NCBI GenBank assembly: GCA_046292345.1
Contig: JBKBRC010000019.1
Span: 1-49,354 of the forward strand
Origin: JBKBRC01 sp046292345
GTDB taxonomy: Bacteria > Bacteroidota > Rhodothermia > Rhodothermales > Rubricoccaceae
DNA: 49,354 bases
Direction of reading: 5' to 3'
Shown here piece after piece: positions 37,544 through 44,955 of this stretch. Numbering within the stretch: the stretch's first letter is position 1; each line of letters opens with the position of its first letter. The notes beneath the pieces were generated by a model. It did not search any database. It was not told the origin of the DNA and saw nothing but the letters and a program-made list of their open reading frames with translations. The position numbers and the translations under genes are program-made.

Positions 37544-38308
37544 TCAGGCCGAGAGGCCGCCGTCTACGGGGTGGACCGTGCCGGTAACGTAGGCCGAGAG
37601 GTCGCTGGCGAAGTAGAGCGCCGCGCGCGCCACGTCGTCCTCCTCGGCGTAGCGCCCGAGAGGGATCATCTGCGAGAAGCCCTCCTTGACCGATTCCGGA
37701 TCGTCGGCATTCATACCGCTCTCGAGCGCGCGCATCATGCGGTTGTCCACCGGGCCCGGGTTGATGCAGTTGACGCGGATGCCATGCGGCGCGCCCTCGA
37801 TGGCCGCCGTGCGCGCGAGCCCGATCACAGCGTGCTTGCTCGTCGTGTAGGCGCTCATCTGCGCGTTGCCCTGCAGGCCCGCTACCGACGACGTCACGAT
37901 CACGCTGCCGCCGCCGCCCTCGGCCATGACCGGGAACGCATACTTGAGCCCGAGCCAGACGCCCTTCACGTTGACGGCCTGTACGAGGTCCCACGTGTCT
38001 TCGGGATACTCAGTGAGCGGCTTCACGACGCCCTCCACGCCCGCATTGGCACAGAACACATCGATTCCGCCCAGGTGCTCCCTGGCGGCCTCAACGATGC
38101 GGCGGTTGTCTTCAGACCCGGTCACGTCGGCGGCGACGGTGAACACGCGGTCCTCATGCCCGAGCGCGCCGGCGGCGTCCTCGAGGGCTTCGTCTTTGAG
38201 ATCGGTCAGTAGCAGGCGCGCGCCATGCTCGAGGAAGTGGCGCGCCATGGCGCGGCCGATACCACCTGCACCGCCGGTGATGACGATGCGCTTGTCCTGG
38301 AGTAGCAT
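37544..38308 (-). CDS. Short-chain dehydrogenase/reductase (classical SDR)
   Basis: 254 residues. Cofactor motif VITGGAGGIGRAMARHF, an acidic residue at the end of the second strand (LLTDLKDE) suggesting NAD preference, CANAGVEG, catalytic Ser in VTSSVAGLQG and Tyr-xxx-Lys in SAYTTSKHAVIGL, ending VTGTVHPVDGGLSA as in many SDRs. Start ATG 38308 (MLLQDK) gives the family N-terminus; 22 more codons are open upstream. Substrate unknown. It lies upstream of glpK on the same strand, 159 bp apart, probably separate. Confidence 0.92.
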   Translation of the reverse strand: MLLQDKRIVITGGAGGIGRAMARHFLEHGARLLLTDLKDEALEDAAGALGHEDRVFTVAADVTGSEDNRRIVEAAREHLGGIDVFCANAGVEGVVKPLTEYPEDTWDLVQAVNVKGVWLGLKYAFPVMAEGGGGSVIVTSSVAGLQGNAQMSAYTTSKHAVIGLARTAAIEGAPHGIRVNCINPGPVDNRMMRALESGMNADDPESVKEGFSQMIPLGRYAEEDDVARAALYFASDLSAYVTGTVHPVDGGLSA

Positions 38309-38428
38309 GACGGGAGAGGGATTGGAGAGAACAGGCGGACTGTTCGTACGGGCAAACTCTCGCCCTGGTCCCACCCGTCGACCGGCTTCACACGTAGGCT
38401 ACACCGGTCAGAGGACGCCCACGCGCGG

Positions 38429-39271
38429 CTAGCCGGCCGCGGGCACCGTGCCGGCTGGTCGCCGGGCGACCATCAGCAGGCCCGTGCCGGTCGGCTTCTC
38501 GGCATGCACGTCGGCGGCGTTGAGCGCGAGGCCAAGCGGCCCGACCGCGGCGTAATAGGGCACGAGCACCGGCGCCAGGAGCACGCTCCGGCTGAGCAGC
38601 CGGATGGGCTGCTTGACCAGCAGCCGCCACGCCGCCGAGCCGTAGCGCCCGTACGTATACGTCCACTCGACGACCTCGAGGCCGGCTTCCCTGAGCCTGG
38701 CTGCCAGGTCGGCCGGGGCGTAGCCGTCGCGGACATGCTCGCCGATGAAGCTCTCGCCCTCGTGCGCAGCGTCCGAGCCGCCCTGATCGCTCGGCGTGTT
38801 GATGACCACGTGGCCGCCCGGGCGCAGCACGCGCGCGAAGTTGCGGAACACGGCGCGGTCGTCCTCGATGTGCTCCATCACGTCGACGCTCAGGCAGAGG
38901 TCGAAGGCGGCCTCGGCGGCCATGGGCGCCGTCAGGTCCTGCTCGGCGAAGCGGACGCGGTAGCGGTAGGGCGTGCGCGCCATAAACGCTGCCGCGCGCT
39001 CGAGGTAATCCCGCTTCACGTCCACCGCGAGGACTTCTGCCTCGGGAAAGCGCGAGACGAGCCAGTAGGCGTACTGCCCGAAGCCCGTCCCGGCATCGAG
39101 GACGCGGAAGGGCTCGCCGGGAGGGTGCGCCCGTGCGATCCGGCGCAGCGCGCGGCGCACGTACCACGCGCGCAGGAAGACGGCGTCGAGCGCGCGGTAG
39201 AACACGCGCGTGCGCAGCGGCGACTTCCAGAAGAACGAGCCGAGACGGTCTTTTACGGGGTCGTAGTCCAC
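38429..39271 (-). CDS. Class I SAM-dependent methyltransferase
   Basis: 280 residues from GTG 39271. Motif I is VLDAGTGFGQYAYWLV, the post-I acid is AVDVKRDYL, and FDLCLSVDVMEHIEDD with LRPGGHVVINTPS are the motif II/III region of the ubiE-like Methyltransf_11 group. The C-terminal part has two hydrophobic segments (LLVKQPIRLLSRSVLLAPVLVPYY). It could methylate a lipid, quinone or glycan; the substrate is unknown. 120 bp upstream of the SDR gene. Confidence 0.85.
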   Translation of the reverse strand: MDYDPVKDRLGSFFWKSPLRTRVFYRALDAVFLRAWYVRRALRRIARAHPPGEPFRVLDAGTGFGQYAYWLVSRFPEAEVLAVDVKRDYLERAAAFMARTPYRYRVRFAEQDLTAPMAAEAAFDLCLSVDVMEHIEDDRAVFRNFARVLRPGGHVVINTPSDQGGSDAAHEGESFIGEHVRDGYAPADLAARLREAGLEVVEWTYTYGRYGSAAWRLLVKQPIRLLSRSVLLAPVLVPYYAAVGPLGLALNAADVHAEKPTGTGLLMVARRPAGTVPAAG

Positions 39272-39362
39272 GCGGCGATGGGCGAGCCAGGGCGAGCCGG
39301 ACGATACGCCCGGACGCCGCGCCGCGCCATCGGGCTTCCGTGAAGCGTCTTCGGGGGGTGGC

Positions 39363-39370
39363 TATCTTTG
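39363..39370 (+). promoter_or_regulatory. Putative -7 promoter box (TATCTTTG) of the STAS-like gene
   Basis: TATCTTTG is an exact TAnnTTTG match, 66 nt before the ATG at 39437. The leader that follows consists mostly of a C-rich tandem repeat. Confidence 0.55.
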
Positions 39371-39373
39371 CCT

Positions 39374-39426
39374 TCTACAGGTGCCCCCCCACTCCACAGG
39401 TGCCCCCCACTCCACAGGTGCCCCCC
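39374..39426. repeat. C-rich 18-19-bp tandem repeat in the 5' leader of the STAS-like gene
   Basis: ACAGGTG followed by a C-run starts at 39377, 39396 and 39414. The two last copies are exact (ACTCCACAGGTGCCCCCC at 39391 and 39409); the first is a variant with one more C. The repeat fills the space between the presumed transcription start and the start codon. Confidence 0.85.
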
Positions 39427-39436
39427 GGGGATACGG

Positions 39437-39832
39437 ATGCTTCGCTTCCAGCTGCTCTCGTGCGAGGACGTTCTCGAGCTGACGGTGGACGGGTCGCTGG
39501 ATCTGGCGCGGAGCCGCGCGCTGCTCGAGCGCGCGCTTGCCGCCGCGGCCCACCGGCATGACGTGCTCGTCGACCTGCGCAGCGTCTCGGACGACTCGCC
39601 GCTCTCGTTCGCGGACGTGTTCCAGCTCGTCCGGATGCTCCAGGCCACGCCCGGAGGGTTTAGAGGGCGCATGGCCTTGCTCGGCCGGGACCGGCCGCTC
39701 TTCGAGAAGACCCAGTTCTTCGAGTCCTCGGCTTCGGAGTACGGCTTCCAGGTGAGGGCCTTTCTCGACTTCGAGGCCGCCGTGCGATGGCTGATGCGCA
39801 CCACCGACCTGAGCGACAAAAGCGCCATCTGA
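39437..39832 (+). CDS. STAS/SpoIIAA-like small protein
   Basis: 131 residues, alternating beta-alpha pattern: LRFQLLSCEDVLELTVDGSLDLARSRALLERAL, then HDVLVDLRSVSDDSPLS, MALLGRDRPLFEKTQFFE and VRAFLDFEAAVRWLM. The layout is that of SpoIIAA/STAS-related proteins (lipid-binding or anti-anti-sigma-like), but no phosphorylatable Ser in the usual DxSxxxxxxS context is obvious. Function unknown. Its leader carries a repeat that could affect expression. Confidence 0.55.
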   Translation: MLRFQLLSCEDVLELTVDGSLDLARSRALLERALAAAAHRHDVLVDLRSVSDDSPLSFADVFQLVRMLQATPGGFRGRMALLGRDRPLFEKTQFFESSASEYGFQVRAFLDFEAAVRWLMRTTDLSDKSAI

Positions 39833-39969
39833 AGTCTTGTGACGACCTCCCAGGGCGTTCCGGGCAGCAGGGGCTCAGTCCTTGCCAGTGCCCGGGTGTC
39901 CCCACCACCGCGCGCGTGCCGGTGCCCGGCGGGGCACTCGCACGCGCGCTCCACGTTACAAGTCTTCCC

Positions 39970-41295
39970 GTGCAGCGTTTCTTTTTCCGCTCCCCGTCCG
40001 GCGCGCGTCCTGTGCTCCTTGCGCTCGTCCTCGCGTTCAGCCTCGCCGCCTGCGACCAGGCAGGCCCTGAGACCACCGGCCGCGCCGAGCTGTCCGCCTC
40101 GCCCCCGGCCACGGCGTCGCTTCCGGGGCGCCCTCCCATGACCTTACCCCTTCCGCCGAGCGTCGTACAAGATAGCCTGCGCGCCCACATGGGCCTGCTC
40201 GCGCGGCTCTACGCGCCGCAGCACATCGCAGGCAAGCGTGGCATCCTCGGGCTTGTCGTGCGCGGTGAGACGGCCCACCTCGGCTACGGCTCCAGCCACA
40301 GCAGCACGCCCACGCTGCCCATCCTGACCGACCTCACGAGCGGCCGCGTCTACACCGTGCGCACGGACGGGCAGCCGGAGCCGCTGCCGACGCTTCACGC
40401 TGCGCGCCGCGAGGGCTTCGACCAGGCGGTGTTCCGCATGCGCGCCGAGGGCATTATCCCGGCCGTGACGGCGCGCGGGGTCGTCTACCTGGACTTCGAC
40501 GATCTCTCGGGCCGCTCGGAGGTCTACCTGTTCACAGACGGACGGGCGCCGCAGACGGTCCGCATGGGCAACCCCGGGCACAACCGCCACATCGTCGCGG
40601 CCGGCGAGCACGTCACGGCCCACAACGGCCGCATCGACATGCCCTGGCCTACGCTGCGCGGCTCGGTTGACGGCGGCGAGACCTGGCACTCGGTACAGCC
40701 CGCCGCCTCGGAGCCCGAGCGCCCCAGTTCCGTGGCCTACACCCGCCTCGGCGTATTCCGGGGACGGATCTTCGGCTGGTCTCCGACCCTCGTCAACAGC
40801 CCGCAGCCGGCCGTCTTCACCGTGGAGCGCGCAGGCGAAACGCTCGAAGCCCGGGTGCTCTGGGAGGACCCTGCCACCTACTGGCCCGCCGGCTCGAGCA
40901 CGACGACGATCATGAACGGGCAGCCGATTGTGATGTGGCCGCAGATGGAAGAGGCTTATGAGACGCAGCAGGGGCTCTACCTGCGCACCATCCCCGCCAA
41001 CCTCTTCTTTACGCCCGACCCTGCCACCGTCCGTCCCGTGCGCGTGAACCCGCCGGCCAATCCCGTGGCCTACGCCACGCGCTACGGCGTGCTCTACGCG
41101 GTCTCGCAGACGGCCGTCTTCCGCCTTGACGGCACGTCGTGGACGAACCTCGGCACACTCGCGCTGCCGTTCGCGCCCTCGCTCGCCGCCCTCTCCGATG
41201 CCGGCGCGCTCGTCGTCGTCGGGCGCCAGGGGACGGAAGACCTCGCCGTTGCGAGCATCCCGGCGCGTGCCATGGCGGTATACCTCAACCGCTAA
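39970..41295 (+). CDS. Large lipoprotein with beta-propeller-like repeats, function unknown
   Basis: 441 residues from GTG 39970 (VQRFFFRSP, then LVLAFSLAAC with lipobox Cys, typical export signal). The mature part has repeated short beta-strands with GRVYTVRTDG, RGVVYLDFDDL, SEVYLFTDGRAPQTV, RGSVDGGETWHSV and RYGVLYAVSQTAVFRLDG; DGGETWHSV looks like an Asp-box of sialidase/WD-like propellers. No known family. It overlaps the convergent GT4 gene by 11 bp at a palindrome. Confidence 0.65.
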   Translation: MQRFFFRSPSGARPVLLALVLAFSLAACDQAGPETTGRAELSASPPATASLPGRPPMTLPLPPSVVQDSLRAHMGLLARLYAPQHIAGKRGILGLVVRGETAHLGYGSSHSSTPTLPILTDLTSGRVYTVRTDGQPEPLPTLHAARREGFDQAVFRMRAEGIIPAVTARGVVYLDFDDLSGRSEVYLFTDGRAPQTVRMGNPGHNRHIVAAGEHVTAHNGRIDMPWPTLRGSVDGGETWHSVQPAASEPERPSSVAYTRLGVFRGRIFGWSPTLVNSPQPAVFTVERAGETLEARVLWEDPATYWPAGSSTTTIMNGQPIVMWPQMEEAYETQQGLYLRTIPANLFFTPDPATVRPVRVNPPANPVAYATRYGVLYAVSQTAVFRLDGTSWTNLGTLALPFAPSLAALSDAGALVVVGRQGTEDLAVASIPARAMAVYLNR

Positions 41296-41300
41296 GCGGT
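41285..41300. other. Overlapping convergent stop codons with a 13-bp palindrome
   Basis: The plus-strand lipoprotein ends at TAA (41293-41295) and the minus-strand GT4 gene at TGA (41285-41287). ACCGCTAAGCGGT (41288-41300) is a perfect palindrome apart from the central A, and contains the plus-strand stop. It may act as a compact bidirectional hairpin. Confidence 0.4.
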
Positions 41301-42496
41301 GCCCCCTGACCGCTGAGCCCCCCGCCGTGCGGCGCCTTTCCGGAGGCTGCCGGGACGAGGGCCCCCTCGAGGAGCGCCTCGAGTGCGTCCAGCAGCGGCG
41401 CCCATCCGTGGGCGTCGCGCTGGCGCGCGGCGCCGGCCTCCAGGCGCGCCGCGAGGCCCTCGCGGAAGAAGCGCACCGCCGCCTCGGCAAGCGCCTCCGG
41501 CTGCTCGGGAGGCACGACGAGTCCGGCCTCGCCGTCTGGCACCGCCTCGGCGAGCCCGCCCACGTCCGTCGTCAGCACGGGCCGGGCGAAGTGGAACGCG
41601 ACGTGGGCCACGCCGCTCTGCGTGGCCGCCACATAGGGCTGCACGACGAGGTCGGCCGCGCCGAAGTAGGTGGCCACCCGGGGCGCCGGGATGTAGGCTG
41701 CGTCGAAGCGCACGACATCCCCGAGCCCGAGCCGGGCCACTTGCGCGCGGATCGCCTGCTCGTCGGCGTAGAACTCGCCCGCCACGACCAGGCGCACGTC
41801 GGGCAGCGCGGCCCGGATGCGCGGCAGGGCCTCGAGCAGGACGTGCAGGCCTTTGTAGCGCCGCACGAAGCCGAAAAAGAGCAGCACGGGCGCGTGCGCA
41901 GGCAGGCCGAGCGCCGCGCGGGCCTCGGCGCGCGGCACGGGCGCGCCGAACTGGTTGTAGGTCGGGTGCACGGCCTGCCGCACGGGCACGCCGAGCCGGA
42001 GCGCCTCAACGTCAGCGCGGACCTGGTCGGAGAGCACAAGCAGGCCTCGCGTGCGTCCGAGCGCGTAGCGTGCGGCGAGGCGCTCGCCCGGGCGCCGCTC
42101 GTGCGAGCGCGCGTTGTGCACGATGCCGACGGCGGGCACGCCCTGCCGCCGGAGCGCGCGCGCGAGCGCGCCCCACATGGGCGCAAAGAACGAAAGCCAG
42201 TAGGGGAAGAGGACGGCCTCGGTGCCGTCGGCAGCCAGCGCGCGCGCCACGCGGCGCCACGACCGCGGCCCGACCGAGTCGAGCAGGCGCTCGCCGGCCA
42301 CGTCCGGCGCGACCGGCCCCGGCTCGAACTCGGTCGCGCCCGGAAAGAGCACGCGCGGATACTGCCGCGAGAACGTGACCAGGCGCAACCGATGCCCCCT
42401 CGCACCTAACCCACGTGCGACGCCGACGTTGAAGTGGGCGATGCCGCCGCGGTAGGGCGGCAGCGGTCCGAGCAGGGCGAGACGGCGCGGGGGCAT
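41285..42496 (-). CDS. GT4-type glycosyltransferase
   Basis: 403 residues from ATG 42496 (MPPRRLALLGPLPPYRGGIAHF, typical N-terminus with the Gly-rich loop). Second domain: LLFFGFVRRYKGLHVLLEALP, VVAGEFYADEQ, YVAATQSGVAHVAFHFARPVLTTDVGGLAE and GLVVPPEQPEALAEA, the GT-B nucleotide-sugar site. It transfers a hexose-like sugar to an unknown acceptor, probably for a cell-surface polymer. Its stop overlaps the lipoprotein gene. Confidence 0.9.
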   Translation of the reverse strand: MPPRRLALLGPLPPYRGGIAHFNVGVARGLGARGHRLRLVTFSRQYPRVLFPGATEFEPGPVAPDVAGERLLDSVGPRSWRRVARALAADGTEAVLFPYWLSFFAPMWGALARALRRQGVPAVGIVHNARSHERRPGERLAARYALGRTRGLLVLSDQVRADVEALRLGVPVRQAVHPTYNQFGAPVPRAEARAALGLPAHAPVLLFFGFVRRYKGLHVLLEALPRIRAALPDVRLVVAGEFYADEQAIRAQVARLGLGDVVRFDAAYIPAPRVATYFGAADLVVQPYVAATQSGVAHVAFHFARPVLTTDVGGLAEAVPDGEAGLVVPPEQPEALAEAAVRFFREGLAARLEAGAARQRDAHGWAPLLDALEALLEGALVPAASGKAPHGGGLSGQGAPLSG

Positions 42497-42625
42497 GACG
42501 CGCCGAAGATCTCTACCGGATCGGGCCGGGGCCACCATACGTTACAACACGGCGGTCAGAATCCGGCGCGCGCTTTTCTGGCGCGCCCCTCCTGAGCGAG
42601 CAGACGTCCCCCTGCCCTTCCTGTC

Positions 42626-43801
42626 ATGCGCGCCGCCGTTCTCGCTCTCGCCCTTCTTGCCTGCGCGGCCCCGTCCGGTGCTCAGGCACCCGTATTCACG
42701 GCCCTGCCCGTACTTGAGATCGCCCCGTCGCCCGCGCAGACGGCCCGCGGCGGGGCCTCGACCGCGCTCGCACCGCGGGACCCGTTCGCGTTCCTGGCCA
42801 ACCCGGCCCACCTCGGCCTGGCCGCGCACGCTCCTTACGCGACGTCGTCCGGCCTGCCGGGCATGACCGACTGGCTCAACGCTTTCCGCTACGGCAGCGC
42901 CGCGCTCGCCGGTGGCGTGCGGCGCGGCCCGCTCGCCCTCGGCGCCGGCGTGGCGCAGGCGTCGCTGCGCTCCGAGCGCCGCACGCTCGCCGATGGCACT
43001 CCCTACGCGCCTGAAGACCGCTACTGGGCGCTCGGGGTGGGCGCGGGCACGACCGGCGCCGTACGCGTGGCCGTGGGCGCCAACGCGCGCTACATCGAGA
43101 GCACCGACGCACCCCGCTGGGACGGCGAGGCATTCCACGTGGGCACGCTGCGCGGCGCCTCGGCCGATGTGGGCGTGCTCGCGCAGGCCGACGTGGCGGC
43201 GCTCGCCGGGCACCCTGCCTTCGGCACGCTCCGCCCAGCCCTCGAGGTCTCGGCAGGCTACGCGCAGACGCACGTCGGGGGGACGGTGCGCTACTCAGGC
43301 GGCCACGCGCAGGCGCTGCCCCGCACGGCCAGCCTCGGATGGGCCGTCTCCACTGGCCTCGACCTGCCGCTCGCCGACGCGCCGGCGCTCCGCCTCGTGC
43401 GCTTCGACGCGACGCTTCAGGCGGATCGCTCGCTCGTCTTCGCGCACGGGGATGGGCGCACGGGCTACGCCCCGCTCACGGGCGGCGCCCTCCTTGCCAA
43501 AGCCGCGCTCGGACAGGGCGACGAGCGCACCACGGGCCGGCGCGGGCTCCGCGTGGAACTTGCCGAGACGATCGCGCTCTCGCAGGGCCACCTGGACGGC
43601 TGGGGCTTTTCCGACGTGCGCACGCGCGGCGTGGAGGTCTCGGCGGCGGGCGTGCTCAAGACCGCTGCGGCGTACTCCGGGCACGAGGCGCTCCGCCGGG
43701 CCGCCGGGCACCTCGACGTGCGCCTGACGCGCGCGACCCTCTTTGCCGGGACGCCGGAGGCGTCGCACTTGACCGGCGTCGCCGTCACCGTCCGCCCCTG
43801 A
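42626..43801 (+). CDS. PorV/UPF0164-like outer-membrane beta-barrel protein
   Basis: 391 residues with a signal peptide (LALLACAAPSGAQA) and the start of the mature chain TARGGASTALAPRDPFAFLANPAHLGLA, the pattern of UPF0164/PorV proteins, which form barrels that anchor or shuttle T9SS cargo in Bacteroidota. The rest is alternating strands (VAVGANARYIES, LEVSAGYAQTHVGGTVRYSGG, LRVELAETIALSQG). Whether a type IX secretion system exists in this organism is not shown here. Function inferred from the family only. Confidence 0.75.
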   Translation: MRAAVLALALLACAAPSGAQAPVFTALPVLEIAPSPAQTARGGASTALAPRDPFAFLANPAHLGLAAHAPYATSSGLPGMTDWLNAFRYGSAALAGGVRRGPLALGAGVAQASLRSERRTLADGTPYAPEDRYWALGVGAGTTGAVRVAVGANARYIESTDAPRWDGEAFHVGTLRGASADVGVLAQADVAALAGHPAFGTLRPALEVSAGYAQTHVGGTVRYSGGHAQALPRTASLGWAVSTGLDLPLADAPALRLVRFDATLQADRSLVFAHGDGRTGYAPLTGGALLAKAALGQGDERTTGRRGLRVELAETIALSQGHLDGWGFSDVRTRGVEVSAAGVLKTAAAYSGHEALRRAAGHLDVRLTRATLFAGTPEASHLTGVAVTVRP

Positions 43802-43835
43802 CGCGGCCGGGCGCCCTGGAAGCTGAGGCCGCTCT

Positions 43836-43870
43836 AACGCGCTGCTCAACGCGCTACTTAACGCGCTGCT
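43836..43870. repeat. 12-bp tandem repeat overlapping the GT2 gene stop
   Basis: AACGCGCTGCTC, AACGCGCTACTT and AACGCGCTGCT at 43836, 43848 and 43860. The last unit codes the C-terminal residues of the minus-strand glycosyltransferase; its stop (TAA on the minus strand) lies at 43858-43860. Confidence 0.8.
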
Positions 43871-44892
43871 GTGAGCACACGCGGCGCGGTCCCGGGCGGG
43901 CTGGCCTCGGGCGAGCCCGTCTCGGGCACGCTTGCCGGGAGTATCACCTGCGCCGGTGCGCGCTCCTCACGAACGTCGAAGCGCGCCGCGCTCTCCATTT
44001 CAGGCCGGACGATCATCTCGCCGAGCAGGCCCGTCAGGAAAAGCTGCGCGCCGAGCAGCAGCAGCAGCACGCCAAACTGAAGCAGCGGTCGCCCCCCGAT
44101 GCCGGCGCCGGTGAGCAGCTTCACGCCCGTCAGGTAGAGCAGCATCCCGAAGCCGGCTGCGAACGCGAGCGTGCCCGCTCCGCCGAAAAAGTGCATCGGG
44201 CGCCGCGCAAAGCGCGTCAGGAAAACGACCGTGATCAGGTCTAGAAAGCCGCGCAGGAAGCGCTCGAGCCCGAACTTGGTCACGCCGTACTTGCGCGGGT
44301 GGTGCTGCACGACCTGCTCCTCGATGCGCGAGTAGCCCTCCCACTTGGCCAGCAGCGGGATGTAGCGGTGCAGTTCCCCGTAGACGCGCACGCTCCGCAC
44401 GACCTCGGCCCGGTAGGCCTTGATGCCGCTGTTGAAATCGTGCAGGGGGATACCAGAAGCCCACCGCGTGACGGCGTTGAAAAAGCGGCTCGGGATGGTC
44501 TTGCCGAGCGGGTCATGGCGCTTGCGCTTCCACCCCGAGACGAGGTCGGCGCCGGCCTCGAGGCGCGCCACCATGGCCGGCAGCTCGGCCGGGTCGTCCT
44601 GCAGGTCGGCGTCGAGCGTAGCGACGTAGCGGCCGGTGGCACGGGCGAAGCCGGCGCTGAGGGCCGCGCTCTTGCCATAGTTGCGCCGGAAGCGCACCCC
44701 GCCGAAGCGCGCGTCGCCCTGCCCGAGCCGCGCGACCACGTCCCAGGAGCCGTCTGAGGAGCCGTCGTCGACGAGCCAGACCTCGAACGAGAGGCCGGCG
44801 CCCTCCATGGCCTGCCGGATCTGCGCCGCCAGTTCGGGCAGGCTCTCGGCCTCGTTGTAGACCGGCACGACAATGGAGAGGTCGGGCGTCAT
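43858..44892 (-). CDS. GT2-family glycosyltransferase (DPM1/ArnC type)
   Basis: 344 residues. N-terminal GT-A domain: SIVVPVYNEAESLPEL, WLVDDGSSDGSWD and the Asp-rich ATLDADLQDDP, with HDFNSGIKAYRAEVV typical of polyprenyl-phosphate-linked transferases. C-terminal half has two long hydrophobic segments (PMHFFGGAGTLAFAAGFGML and GVLLLLLGAQLFLTGLLGE), then a charged tail. Probably makes a polyprenol-linked sugar at the inner membrane. It lies 63 bp after the gyrB stop on the same strand. Confidence 0.92.
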   Translation of the reverse strand: MTPDLSIVVPVYNEAESLPELAAQIRQAMEGAGLSFEVWLVDDGSSDGSWDVVARLGQGDARFGGVRFRRNYGKSAALSAGFARATGRYVATLDADLQDDPAELPAMVARLEAGADLVSGWKRKRHDPLGKTIPSRFFNAVTRWASGIPLHDFNSGIKAYRAEVVRSVRVYGELHRYIPLLAKWEGYSRIEEQVVQHHPRKYGVTKFGLERFLRGFLDLITVVFLTRFARRPMHFFGGAGTLAFAAGFGMLLYLTGVKLLTGAGIGGRPLLQFGVLLLLLGAQLFLTGLLGEMIVRPEMESAARFDVREERAPAQVILPASVPETGSPEASPPGTAPRVLTAAR

Positions 44893-44955
44893 GACGGCGC
44901 GTCTGGATCGGAGGCCGCCACGCGGCCGGAGCTCGGGGTCGGGCGCTGCGCGCGG

